NCBI RefSeq assembly: GCF_043641665.1
Contig: NC_092194.1
Location: forward strand, 18,291,298-18,355,297
Direction of reading: 5' to 3'
DNA: 64,000 nucleotides
Origin: Enoplosus armatus
Lineage: Eukaryota; Chordata; Actinopteri; Centrarchiformes; Enoplosidae
Part shown: piece by piece, positions 35,999 to 47,912 of the stretch
Layout: each line of letters begins with the position of its first letter
Numbering within the stretch: position 1 is the first letter of the stretch
The notes under the pieces: model-generated
What the model was told of the DNA's origin: nothing
The model's input: the letters and a program-made list of their open reading frames with translations, nothing else
The model's database searches: none
Position numbers and translations under genes: made by a program

Positions 35999-37119
35999 GC
36001 TGGACGGGGCAAACCATATCCCCCATGATTGTCCCTGACACACCTTGTTAAGGCGTCCTGCTGCGTTCCCCCCGCCCCTCCTCTTTCCTCGGGCACTGAC
36101 AAACACAGTAGGGGGGGACATGGGGAAGAGCAGAGGGAGCAGAGGAACAACGGCTGCAGGAGGCAGCGCCGTATTGTTCAGGCTGAATTACACGGTCACG
36201 CAGGGTGGGCAAAGAAGAAACTCGGTGAACAAGAGCGGAAGGAAGAAGACACATACTGTAAAGAGGGATTAGCTCAAACAGTAGGGGAGGGGGGTGAATA
36301 TGGAGAGGAGTCAGACCTGGGTCAAATAGTATTTGCAAAAACTTCTGTGTTTGCTTTAACTTGCACGATGAGTGGGATGGTGCTCGAGTACCATGAGAAC
36401 ACATTTATGCAGGAAGGAGCAACCCCCCCCCCCCCCAATGTTGTAACTGAAGCAATAAGAGTCGGATTGCACTTTTCAACCTCGGGAGTTTTTCTGGAAA
36501 CACAGGAGCCTTTTTAGGAACTCAGGAACTATATATTTTGCAGGAGAATTGGACCTAAATTTAGTTGTTGCCCCACAGAAAGTCTCTGCTCATTACTTCC
36601 TGGTGGCCCAGGAAGTGTGGGGGCCGTGTTTGCAGCACTGGTCCACTATAAAAAGGGGGCATCTCTCCTTTCTGTTTCTATTTCTGCAGGTCTCCTTTAC
36701 AACATCCATTCAATCATTCATCCATTCATTCATCAGAGCAGCACAACAGTAAATTACAAAAAATACGATGTAATGATTAGGTAAGAAAATCCTCACCGTT
36801 TCTTCAGATGCAGTAGAAACGCAGATGCAGGGAGACAGAGAGAGATGAAGATCGGGTATGTTCAAAGAATAACAGAGGTGAATGAAAGCGAAAGACCAGG
36901 CAGGCATCTTAATTGAATAGGCATGTACAGCTGTAGAGCCCGTCCTCGAGAGGTTTTCAACAAATGTCACAGTGAATGAGGAGAGTGATGGAGGACATGA
37001 TCGATACTTTTAGTTCCCACTGATTCTTCCTCCCTCCTCCACCTCTCCTACCAGTCGTGCCTTCCCCTTTCTGTACCAGAGGACTTAAATGTCCCTCAAC
37101 TGTGAGACCAGAGCCCCCC
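35999..37119. other. Intron with C14 run
   Basis: Contains 14 C at 36423-36436 and short (ATTC)n at about 36707-36735. A 162-residue ORF at 36029-36517 crosses the C run and has no domain, so it is not called. Confidence 0.5.
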
Positions 37120-37161
37120 CTGACTGACTGACTGACTGACTGACTGACTGACTGACTGACT
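37120..37161. repeat. (CTGA)n tetranucleotide microsatellite
   Basis: About ten uninterrupted CTGA units. Confidence 0.95.
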
Positions 37162-38763
37162 GGCCGGCTGATCTCCGTCTCCCCTCTTCCCTCAGGCAGG
37201 GAGAGCAGCATTAGACCTCTTCACCACCCCTCACTTCCTCCACTGTGAGTCCCTGCCCTTTGCATGTTCCTTCTACATGGCTGACTGTTTTAGATATCCC
37301 GCTGCACACCAGCTAGCCTTTTAGTGCCCTTTCCATTTAACAGCAGAAAAAGGGGAGGTCGTCGAAAGGCTTAAATGCTCAGGAATTAGCAGTGGATCTA
37401 CGGAGCAGATGGACAACTGGGCTTTGTGCTAGATGTCCGGGAAACCTGCAGAACCTTATGTCAGTGTCCAGTGTCTTATTTTTGTAGATTTGATGATTTT
37501 TGTTGTGCATTGCACTCACCAAGTGGCATGATGGCGACATTACCACATCTAATGGGGCATGAAGCACATGTGGTCAGATGATTATACAGGTTGTAAATGA
37601 GCCAAAACACTTGATTTGGAGGTAAAAGTAAATGCACCCTCAATGTTGAGAAGAAATTCCTCATATTCCCAGATGTCAGCTATTGATTAAAATGTTATTA
37701 GTGCCAATAGAAATGATGGATAAAACTACAAGAATTAGACCCAAGTTGTGATCATTTAAAGCATCATACAGGTTGTTTTGCAGGTATAACCCATTAACTA
37801 CAAAATGCACAGCTACTGACTTCAGCTGTTGCAAGAACAGTGTGAAAATAAATGAGATCCATCACTAATTAACCTGTAGTTCATCACATTATTTAACAAA
37901 TCTCCTGTCACTTTTATGACAGAGATATAATAATCTAAAACTAATTTCATGATTAGTTTTTACTTCCTATCTAGAGGGAAATGTTTTTATTAAATAAACC
38001 TCTTTAGAATGAATTAAAATGCTAAATATGTCTATTTGAGGGTCACGTTGATCTTATTTCTAAGATGATATTGTACCCAGTGTTTCTGCTCAGGTGAGGC
38101 TATGCTCGTGTGATTTGTTTTGTCCAGAGGCGGATGGATCTCAGTGGTGAGCTGAAATGTTACTGATTCGACATGGCGTAAGCTGTGATGAAGGTGCATG
38201 ATATCAGTAGCTTATCAGTCCATGCAGCTCATTATTTCTAACCCCGGTTTCCGGTAACCCTGTTGTCTGTCAGCTGCTTGCCCCTGTTGATAAGGATAAA
38301 GCTACGAGGCCTAAGCCATTCCTAAAGAGGTAAAATACTACAAAATATACCCCCTCCTTCCTGTTCTGTGCTTAGTGGACAGATTGCATGACTCCAGCGT
38401 CCAATCCGATCTCCTGCTCTGTTAGCTAATGGTAATGAGGATTCAGGAGGACGGATGATGGCAACACGCTCCATGGGATGGAATTAGCGCTGAGCATTTC
38501 AACTTTCCCTGTGAGGCAGTGGGTCTTTTATCCCGTCATTATTGGCAGAGACAATGGTGTGGTTAATCTTTTTAAGACAACACAGCAGAGGGGCCAGGAG
38601 GGAGGGAGGAGCCGTCCAATAATCTCATCAGAGACCAGAGGACATACACTGTGATGGAGGAGAGTTCCTCCCTTACATGTCGAATCATCCTCCTCTTCTG
38701 GCTCATCTCAGTGCTCTCCTCTCCTGTTACTCCTCTGCCTCCCCCCCTCCTTTCCCTGTCAAT
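37162..38763. other. Intron, partly unique-looking
   Basis: AT-rich from 37480 to 38100. The block 38390-38620 has even composition and no repeat words. No exon was recognised. Confidence 0.4.
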
Positions 38764-38791
38764 ATGTGTGTGTGTGTGTGGGGGGGGGGGG
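38764..38791. repeat. (TG)n with G12 run
   Basis: About eight TG units running directly into 12 G. Confidence 0.9.
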
Positions 38792-39480
38792 CATGCTGGG
38801 AATACACCATGCAGCCATGTTTCCTCTGCGTGTCAGCGTGCCAGCATCCTTCACTGCATTAAAGAGAGGTGTAATGTGTCAAGGGAGCTGTCAGATGTAC
38901 AGTGTACATGTAAGGTGACTATGTGAAGGGAATTGAAGATGTTAGTGTACAAACTGTAGGCTGTGATGCCGTGACAGTGATCAGCACAGGGCAAGTATTT
39001 CTTGTCACTATCTTTTAACCATAATATTTGTCTGTACTATGAAATTTGTTTAAATAGCATGCCGCCTGTGTGGATACGAAATGTGTGTTGACTTCAGGCG
39101 TGTTCAGCCTGATCCAAGTTCAAATCTTTTACAACACCAAACACACAATAAATCCAACATAAACACAGTTAATTGGACACTTGTTAGTAAGATGGTTGGT
39201 TTGGTTTTTATTGACGTGTATTCTGACTACAGATGCCTGTTGAAGATTGGATTATAACTTATGGTAATGCTTTTGAAGTAGGCATTTATGAAGTGTCAAA
39301 CATGCTAGCATATTAGTTGCTAGCTTCGTTGCTAGGTCGGCCACGTGACCCGAGAGTCTCCCCTTTCTTAACTCATTAATTTTTCAAAGCCACTAAACTT
39401 TAATCTTAAATCTACAGTCTTAAATTGTACTGAAGTCTCCAAAGTTTCTAAAGATATCAAATATGGTATCTCTATAATCT

Positions 39481-39485
<5 letters not shown>
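38792..39485. other. Intron without recognisable features
   Basis: No gene or repeat family recognised. Confidence 0.45.

Positions 39486-39528
<43 letters not shown>
39486..39528. repeat. (AT)n microsatellite
   Basis: About 21 AT units, followed by an interrupted 'acctatatatgtg'. Confidence 0.95.
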
Positions 39529-39531
<3 letters not shown>

Positions 39532-39764
39532 ATATATGTGTGACACTGTTACACATTGGAAATCTAAAGTTAGTGAGTACATTTATGGGACAACAAAGCT
39601 TGGAAGATGTTAAACTACTACAAAAGTCTTTGCAGCCTTTCTCTCTCAGCTTCTAACATGGTTTCTTTTCTTCCTGTGAGGTCATCTCTCAGCACCCACT
39701 GGGACAAGAATATATATAATATAGAGGAAGATTGATTCAGAGAAGTTTAACCTTGTTGTTAACA

Positions 39765-39778
39765 CCCCCCCCCCCCCC
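39765..39778. repeat. Poly(C) run, 14 bases
   Basis: Fourteen consecutive C on the plus strand. Confidence 0.9.
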
Positions 39779-39839
39779 ACCTGCTAATAAAACAGTCAAT
39801 CTTTCACCTGCTTTCCGCACAGGAGTACAGTTTCAGGAG

Positions 39840-40180
39840 TGAACAGCAGGGGCGAAATGAATGTAAAGCATGAAGAAGCAGTTCACAACCTTTGTTTTTG
39901 GCAAGCGGTCCTGCGTTAAGGCCAGAAAATTCCTTTGACCCCCGTAACTATAGAGGAAAATGTTTAGGTTGAGCCTTCAGACAGAAATGAAACTGCTTTC
40001 ATAAGCCGGTCAATGGAAATTCATTGGCAAGCTGTGTGACGTTTATAGCGGTTGTATGCAGCCCAAAGGCCATTGGAAGACGTTCCACAGTCATTTCTGT
40101 ATAATTAGGAATTTATCAAGGGACCCATTTTAACATCAGAAGACACTACATTGGTTGCCAGCCCCCAGGTTGGGAAATAG
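39840..40180 (-). repeat. Probable interspersed repeat, family J
   Basis: On the minus strand it opens 'tttcccaacctgggggctgg' and continues to 'ggtcaaaggaattttctgg', a layout like fish repeats that start 'ggttcccaacctgggg'. Decayed; class not assigned. Confidence 0.4.
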
Positions 40181-40412
40181 TGATGTACTGTAGAGAATTG
40201 CAGTGTAAAACCGCGCTATAGGCGTGATATGTATGTGTACTGTGGAGTGTGTTCAGGAGCATTGTGTGTACAGGACCACAGGCTGTGAATAGTGATCATA
40301 ATTTCATGGTGTGTTTTCAAGTGTTTGTGTCAGTGTGTGTTAATGCGTGTGGCTGTATTATGTGTGTATATGTGTAGCCATTACATTTCAGAGAAGTCGA
40401 GGTCTCTGGCTG

Positions 40413-40441
40413 GCACACACACACACACACACACACACACA
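40413..40441. repeat. (CA)n microsatellite
   Basis: About 14 CA units. Confidence 0.93.
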
Positions 40442-40671
40442 GTCTCGCAGCCCCCTCCAGAGAAAATCCATGTCCCTGACTATTTTTAGAGCTGCATGCC
40501 TTCTTCCTTATGCCATCCACTTCTCAATCAGTGATGTCTTTCTGTCTCTGCAGCAAATCAAATGCACCCCCCGCTGCCAACCAATCACAAGTACGCATAT
40601 ACACATACATTGACACACACTTGTCATGCTGTACAGTCCTTGTGGGGACCCTCATTGACATAATGCATTTT

Positions 40672-40990
40672 TTAACAGTGGTTCCCAAACGTTTTTGTCT
40701 GTGAGCGTTTTAATAGAAAGCAATGTGTGTCTATGAGCAGTTCAATTGGAAGATTAGAGAGAAAAATTTCAGAAAAATAAACACAATTCTATGCAGTAGA
40801 ATTTTGTTTATTGTTATTTCCAACCACTGTAATCAGCCATTTATTCACATTCATATTAGTGTTGTAACCCTTGTGATGGTCCAAACCTCTACGCCGGGGA
40901 AACGCTGTCCTAACCATCTTTATTTAGATGTAAAAATGAAAGTGGGCGCACCGAAACGTCTGTAATAAGCCCACATTGCACAGACAAATT
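40672..40990 (+). repeat. Probable repeat starting 'cagtggttcccaaac'
   Basis: The start 'aacagtggttcccaaacg' + 'tttttgtctgtgagc' is typical of a teleost repeat of this opening. The AT-rich body is not well recognised. Confidence 0.45.
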
Positions 40991-43900
40991 GTGTGCATGC
41001 TACAGTAAGTAGGTCACAATTTAACCAGAAGTGTAATGGCTGTTTACAACAGACAGTAAAAATTCTACCATTCACCTTTGTCTCTCTTTGGGTAACCTCA
41101 AAGTTTGTTTAAACACTGATCTTTTGGCAAAACTAAAAGTAATACAAGAGAGAGATGCAACAAAGGTCCATGGCCGAACACACACCCTGGAAGTGACATT
41201 TCATGGTCGTCGCCATAACTGGTAGACCGCAGAGCATCCAGCAAAGTGGTTTAGAATAACATGACACAGGACTTTCTTCCTGAATGGCTGAAATATTCCA
41301 GTTCACATTATCAAACAACTCAACAACTTTGAGGGTTTAAAATGCTGTGTGTTCACAATATGCTATATATTCAGCTGATGTGAGGCATCCATGTTTGTTT
41401 GGTTTTCAGGCACTTTTGTATAGTTTGGTAGATCTTTCATTCCCAGTCAGAACTGGTAACTAACGAGACTCTTAACGAGGGTAATAAATAAATATCTTCA
41501 CCCTAAAAAATGTCATTCTCAAGGTCTAAAACGCAAATGGTCCTCATAAAATACAGTAATACAATTGCACACATGGAAACACATACAGTAACACACTGCA
41601 ACCCCTCCCCCACATCTGCTCCTTCCACTGTAACTGTAAAAGTGGTGACATCCACAGAATGCACAAAAAGACATAATGGACAAGAACATTTGCACCAACT
41701 CACTCATGAATGTGCTTTCTGTTGCTTGATTAGAGATTCACTGAGGCGTGACACTGTGTTTTTTTTCCCCTGCTCCGTTCCTGTCTACAAATGCAGAAAT
41801 AATAGAAGCATGTGTAATAACACAAGATGAGAAGAAGGGTTGCCTAATGCGTGAAACATGTGCTGTGTGTTGGTCAGCATAACAGCCACAGAGAGGCCAA
41901 CAATACAGACAGGTGTAGAGAGACTGATAGGACGGTAAGCTCTGAATCAGACAGAATAGGTACTAAATATAATTTTTTTTTTTACAATAACAGGGTGTAT
42001 CAGTTTTCATATCAACTTGTTTTTTAAGAAACAAATAAAGGCCAGGTCACACCTGAAAAGGGGCACAGCGAAGTTCATCTGAGCATCCTCACGAAACACG
42101 CGGTGCCGGTCTGCTGGAGGCTTTGTGACACTTGCGGGGCGAGTCGGTGACCAACTGTAGCGGGCTAAATAAGAGCTAACATGCTAGCACAAGTCAGATT
42201 GTACTTGAATTTGTTCAATAAGGAGGAAGGATCTGTTTTTGTTTTTTTTACTATGAATTGTGATCAATGTCTTCTTGCAGCAGGAAGTATAACCTTTGGG
42301 TTTGTGCCCGCCCCCCCCCCCCCCCGGATTTCTGCACAGGCATCAGTTATGTATCACATTTAGCCCCTCTGGACAGTATCATGACCTTTACGTTTGCTTC
42401 GTAAAATTATGATTTGTGCGATGGAGGTCAAACATGTGGGTGTAATGTTGTGTAGGCAGTTACAGTGTGGTCAATTTCACTGAAAAATGTGGGGGCCAGA
42501 TGAGACAACATGTTACCTTTTTATCTGGTCTGACGACTGTGCAGACACTGCAAATTTATATTCCAACCAAACTCTATAGCAGCTCATTTAACTGATTACC
42601 ACACCTTCAACCAGAAAAAAAGTAATTAATTAGTGAAATCAGCCACTGTACCAACTCGGTGGAGTGATAAACTGCAGCTTCCTCAGCCGTGGTGTTACAT
42701 GGTGTCGAGCGTTTCTTTATCTTTACATGAAAAGTGTAGAAGGAATTAAATCCGTGAAACTAGCTGATAGGACTTCAAGGCAAAAGAATAGTTAGAATAT
42801 GTTAAAGTTATTTCTGTTCAAATAGAGCTTGCAGGATGGCGTGACATATATATGATATATATATGATTTAGGAATCAAGCAGAAGGTTCTAGACTTTAGT
42901 CCTGAAACCACATAAAGTTTAATTCACTCTTGAGTGAAGTTCTGAAGAAATAAGGTCTGAAAAGAGATATCCATAGTGCAACAGTGAATCCCTTCCAGGA
43001 AAGTCTGTTCAAAATGTCCGCCGTTATGCCCACATATAAACAATTATCGCAGCTTCCCCTGGAACAGCTGTAAACCCTTTTCCCTTCCAACGAGGCCAGA
43101 CGGCCCTTTCAGTGTGTTATAAGAAACACATTAACATGTAGGTTCAAAACTTATGACGCCATGTTGAGCTTAAAGGTTCATTCTTGACCTTGAATATTTT
43201 ACTAGCGATCTATTTTTAACTCCATCACTAGGTTTGTTTGTAAAGTCCTTCCTAAATTCTTGGTAACTACTAGCTAGTTTCAAAGTCATTTAAATCAGAT
43301 TGCACCATAACACTTGAGCAATGTCTTAGCTGGTGAAGACTTTAATGATACGTAAATGTGTTTCTAGAAAACATCTGTATCACCGTCCAGAAGCAATCAA
43401 CAAACAGGAAGTCACTCTCGCATTACAAGCAGCAACATAACTGCTAAAAATAACCAAAAGTTAACTACCAATCCCTCATAAACACATGGAGAAATATGTG
43501 TTTCTGCTTTAGTAGCATTCATTCAGTTTTAAATAAGTGGGAAATATCCAGTTATGCTAATCAAACTTAAGTTATTTGGTCATTTAGTCTCATCAAGTTT
43601 TGTAATTTGAGGTATATTAAAAAAGAAAGTTTCCAGTTTACATCGTTGTGTCAGGTCAGATATTCCAACCACACTCTATAATACCTCTTTTACCCTTCAA
43701 TCTAATATATATTCATATATTAGGTATTAATTAGCAAGCTATCGTTTGTTTTGTCAGTTAGCTAGCTGAGTTAGCTACACAGTTATACCTGTCATTTATC
43801 TGGTATAACTATTAAGTCACAACTAAATAGTTGTCAGTTAATAATGAATTTAGTGAAGTTTCAATAACTTGCATTATAACTAGGCTACGTTTGAAGAGGT

Positions 43901-44309
43901 GAAGTGTTATAAACATTTATTTATTGTGTAAACATTGCTTGTAAATACTAAATAGGGGGGTTCAGTTAAAGTCCCTGTTACATGAACAGGACCTACAGTC
44001 CATGTTGAACACGACACCCACAGCCAGCTTTCTATTTCTGGAGCTTCAACAGTTTGCCTTGTTTCTATACGTGACAAGAAGGGTTATGCTTCATTATTTC
44101 AGTGCATTACATTTCTGATGTTTACTGCTCCCTGATGCAAAGGGGAGCTTGACGTTCTCCTAACTCATTCATATATGATGGTGTTTGTCATTTGGCTGCA
44201 GGCGGTTTGACTTGGCCAGCTCCGGCTCTCTAAGCTGTCACTGACCCACGCCCGACACCCAGAATAGCCCCTGTGCATTTCTTGCCCTCAGCCCAACCAT
44301 CTCCTTCAA
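40991..44309. other. Intron without recognisable genes
   Basis: About 3.3 kb, AT-rich, with 15 C at 42311-42325 and a short (AT)n near 42846. Small ORFs on both strands have no domain. Scattered 'gctaac' and 'gttagctagctgagttagct' words near 43760 hint at old repeats. Confidence 0.45.
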
Positions 44310-44337
44310 CCCCCCCCCCCCCACACACACACACACC
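44310..44337. repeat. C13 run with short (CA)n
   Basis: Thirteen C followed by about seven CA units. Confidence 0.9.
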
Positions 44338-44950
44338 AGGGCGCTGCTCTAGCTTTCATTCTGGAGGCCTGACTGCATCCTCTATTACTTCCCTCTCTTC
44401 CTCCTCTCCCTCTCTTGTCGCCCCCTATCAGACGCTTCATCTCTGAGTGTTTTATTGCATTGTGTCCTTGTAGAGGAGGACCTTTGGGCTCGCTCCAGAC
44501 ATCCAAAAAAATATAGCTCACTTTTTTCCCCCCGCCCTCCCGCTCGCCTTGCTCTTGGCTCAGAAAATATGGAGCATGGCTGTCCGTTTTTTCAATTGCT
44601 CCCCCCGTCCTCTCCCTTACCTTTGAGTGTCCTCTCCCTTTTTTCATCTTCTCCTTTTGTCTTTTTCTCCTTCAGCGCTGGCAGTCAGTATGTTTTTATG
44701 GAGACAGTGTTGCAAGGGTGCATGACAAGTGAAACCGCCCCCCCCCCCCCACAGCCGGGCCTCTCTGTGTAGATCAGTGACAGTCTCTTGCCTCTCCAGA
44801 AAGTACATTTTATTCTCAGCCATGCCCCCCATGTTTTTAGTATTCCTGGTTTCTCAGAACTCTCTTTCTCTGTTTTCTGTCCAAAATTCTGACTCTGGCC
44901 TTCTTGTTGGTTTCTAGACTTGTGCCAAGGGAATCACACAAAAGGGAGCT
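44338..44950. other. Pyrimidine-rich intron stretch
   Basis: CT-rich plus strand at 44380-44680, and a C13 run at 44738-44750. ORFs here are low-complexity. Confidence 0.5.
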
Positions 44951-45075
44951 CAGGCTGCAACAAACGGTTGTTTTCATTATGGATTAATCTGACTATCATT
45001 TACTCGATTAATCATTTTGTCTATAAAATGCCAGTAAATAGTAAACACAGCCCAATGTGACGTCATCAAACACAT
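44951..45075 (+). repeat. AT-rich interspersed repeat, family A, 5' part
   Basis: 'caggctgcaacaaacggttg', 'ttttcattatggattaat', 'ctcgattaatcattttgtct' + 'ataaaatgcc'. The rest of the family is missing. Confidence 0.7.
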
Positions 45076-45639
45076 TTACATAAATGTTTACTGGTGCATA
45101 TTTTATCCAGAATATTCTATCTGGTGATTTTATGGATTGTTTGAACAGATAACATAAAGATGTAAATGAAAATCACTTGTTGACTCTTTGTCAACTTCCT
45201 TGTTATATAAGGTTTTGCAAAATCTAAACTAAAAGTTCTTCTGTGGAGTTTTCTTGTAAATAAACAGAGTTCAGGTTTACAGTCAGTGTTTCTCATCAAA
45301 ACACATTGTGTGTCCTTGAGATGTCGAATGCATTTCCTTCCTCATAAAACATTTGCAAAGTTGTTTTTGAGCATTTTGAAACCTGCATTGTTTACATCGT
45401 GTTTACTTGCTAGCAGTCTTCTTCTTCTCTGCCTTTTGTTGTCGCATTGCTTGTGATCAGTTGATCAGTCGAGAGATGTGAAACCATTGGCAGGAATGTG
45501 AATTGCGAACATTCATATCTTTGTGCGCATGCATGAGACAAACAAAACAGAGGGCCACTCATGTAAACATAGCTCTATAGCACTATTAGAAGCCAAAGAC
45601 TCCGCTGGGAACCTTTTAAAGCTGCAATTTTCATCAATT
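45076..45639. other. Intron without recognisable features
   Basis: AT-rich, unique-looking sequence between two family A copies. Confidence 0.45.
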
Positions 45640-45985
45640 TAATCTTTCAATTTTATTTTGATTTCTTCAATTGTTTCATTTATAAAAGGACATAAAAAAT
45701 AGTGACAATGCTTATCACAATTTCCCAGAGCCCGATTGTCAAATTGTTTGTTTTGTCAGACCAACAGCCCAAAAAACCCAGAAAGATTCAATTGACAATA
45801 AGACAATAAAGAACGCAGAAGCAGCAAATCCTCATGTTTGGAAGCTCGAATGAATAAAATTTTGCTTGACAAATGACTTAATGGCTATTACTGGAATATA
45901 TATATATATATATATATATTTTATTTTATTTTTTTTGTTGATTAATTCTCTGTCAATCAAGTAGTCAATTAATAACTCACAACAC
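45640..45985 (+). repeat. AT-rich family A copy interrupted by (AT)n
   Basis: 'cacaatttcccagagccc', 'ttgttttgtcagaccaac', 'gaagcagcaaatcctcatg', 'gcttgacaaatgactta', then (AT)n at about 45895-45920 and 'ttgattaattctctgtcaat'. It is near full length at its 3' side. Confidence 0.7.
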
Positions 45986-46774
45986 AAAAAAACAGCAAGC
46001 CAACTGGATGATGTGATCACTGTTGAACATGGTTTTGGTGACTGCAGGTGACGGCCAAGAGGACTTTATCCTCAGCATCCCTTTGTTGTTCACTGTGTTA
46101 TCCATCTTTGGGGGGGGGGTGTCCCTGTTGTACAAGGAGAGAGTTACAGTTGCAGCACAAAGGCGGCATATGTGTAGCCTTCCTCTAGTGTTATTGGCGC
46201 GTTTGGACAATGGGTTTAAGGGCTGCAGTGCCAGTGTGTAATCTGACAGGACACAGGAGAGCGAGCTGCCACTGTGTGATCTCCTGGTCGTCCCTTCCTC
46301 CACCTGCATGAGCTCCCTCCTCTGTTGTTCATGTGTGTGTGCGTGCGGATGAAGTAATAGACTGTGTGTCAGCAGACAGAGGTAAACCTGTTAGGACACT
46401 TTATTCCCTCCAGGGACAGTTTCATTGTGCTGTTTAGCTCGTTGCGGCCGAATGAATAGAAATGAATGGAAAAGGTTGAAGTTTTACAGAAAGTGGTCGT
46501 GTGTCATGTGTCGCATTTAGAGAGGGAGCCGGGCTGGTGAAAGGGGTTTTGTATCCATGACAACAAGTGAGAGCGAGAGCAGCAAATGGGAGCGGGTCGG
46601 GTGCATTTACCAGGTCTCTGTGGTGGAGGGGAGGTGGTGTGGCTCGGAGCCTACTTAGTGGCCGACACCTGAAGCTGCACAGCTGTCCTCCTGGATCCAT
46701 CCTCCTCACTTGTGTTTTGCAGTATGTATGTATGACTTTCTGTTGTGAATCTATTCTGTGCACACGACTATGAT
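45986..46774. other. Intron without recognisable genes
   Basis: Contains a G10 run at 46110-46119. The 138-residue minus-strand ORF near 46434-46850 crosses into a repeat and has no domain. Confidence 0.45.
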
Positions 46775-46945
46775 CTATTGCATGTCTGTCCGTCCTGGGA
46801 GAGGGTTCCCTCCTCTGTTGCTCTTCCTGAGGTTTCTTCAGTTTTTTCACTGATAAAAGGGATGTTTTTCCCTGTTGTAAAGCCCCTCAAGGCAAATTTG
46901 TGATAGTGGGCTGTATAAATAAATAAATATAAATAAAACTGACTT
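46775..46945 (+). repeat. Teleost repeat 3' end ('gttccctcctctgttgct')
   Basis: 'tccgtcctgggagagggttc', 'cctcctctgttgctcttcct' + 'gaggtttctt', 'gtttttccctgttgtaaag', 'aataaaactgacttgact' follow the order of a widespread fish repeat tail. Confidence 0.75.
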
Positions 46946-47789
46946 GACTTAGATACTTGAGTCCCAGACCTGGGAATGTGAGCGATCCGCGGGATGAGGG
47001 AGGTATCTTGTCACTGAGGGCACATGCGATCATGCTCCTCCTCTCTTAAATCAAACGCACACTGTAATCTGACCTTCTGCCCACTCGGTCTGCTGTATGA
47101 GAGGTTTACTGTTCCCACGGAGATGGATCCAGGTTGCGTGAGGCCACGAGGCCACGTTGAAGAAGGTGAGAGGGCCGAGGAGGGACAGCTGCAGTCCCGC
47201 CTTGGAATTCGGATAATGTGACTCCTTGTTCAGCTTCGTGGCTACCCATGATTCCTCTTAGCAACAGCATTAATAAACCTGGCCGGGTCCTCGCTGTGAG
47301 CTCTCATCATGAGTTACACGTCCGTCGGTTGCAGCACCTCTCTGCAAGGCTTCACCTTTCCATCTGGTTTAGTGTATCTGCGTGTTTATGTGTGTATCCG
47401 TTATAACCCTGACGAGACATCCACCGCCTGTGTCCTCTAACTGATATTGTTAAAGTCATATAATATTTTATTGATCAGTCTGTCGCCGTGACCCCTCACC
47501 CTCCCTCCAGAGTCAACTACAGCGCTGTGTCCCTTCAGCTCGTAGCGATTTAGGGGTCGATTGCTCAGGCAGAAGGCTGAACACGCTGCGTTCTTTTTGT
47601 TGAAGCCGCTGACAGTAAATAATAGTGGACGATGTGAATGTGACATCAACCACCGGTTTCTAACTGGTTGTTTTGAAGCCAGCAGACTGTATTTATGGGC
47701 GCTTTTTTGGAGCCAAAACTGGCAGAACAAAGCCAAGATCAGAGGCACAGTGGAGGGAGTGAATCCAGAGTGGAGCTCAATGAGCTCAG
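46946..47789. other. Intron without recognisable features
   Basis: No gene or repeat family recognised. ORFs at 47437-47824 overlap on opposite strands with no domain. Confidence 0.45.
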
Positions 47790-47912
47790 GGCTGCGACTA
47801 ATGATTGCTTTCATGATCAGTTAACATGTCAGAAAATAGTCAAAAATGGCAATCACAATTTCGGAAGGGGACATCTTTAAATAACTTGTTTTGTCTGACC
47901 AACCAGCCCAGT
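47790..47912 (+). repeat. AT-rich interspersed repeat, family A, partial
   Basis: 'gggctgcgactaatgatt', 'gtcagaaaatagtcaaaaat', 'cttgttttgtctgaccaac'. Confidence 0.7.

Noticed and set aside
36029..36517. 162-residue plus-strand ORF
   Set aside because: Passes through a C14 run and purine-rich DNA, has no domain, and is overlapped by equally long frames.
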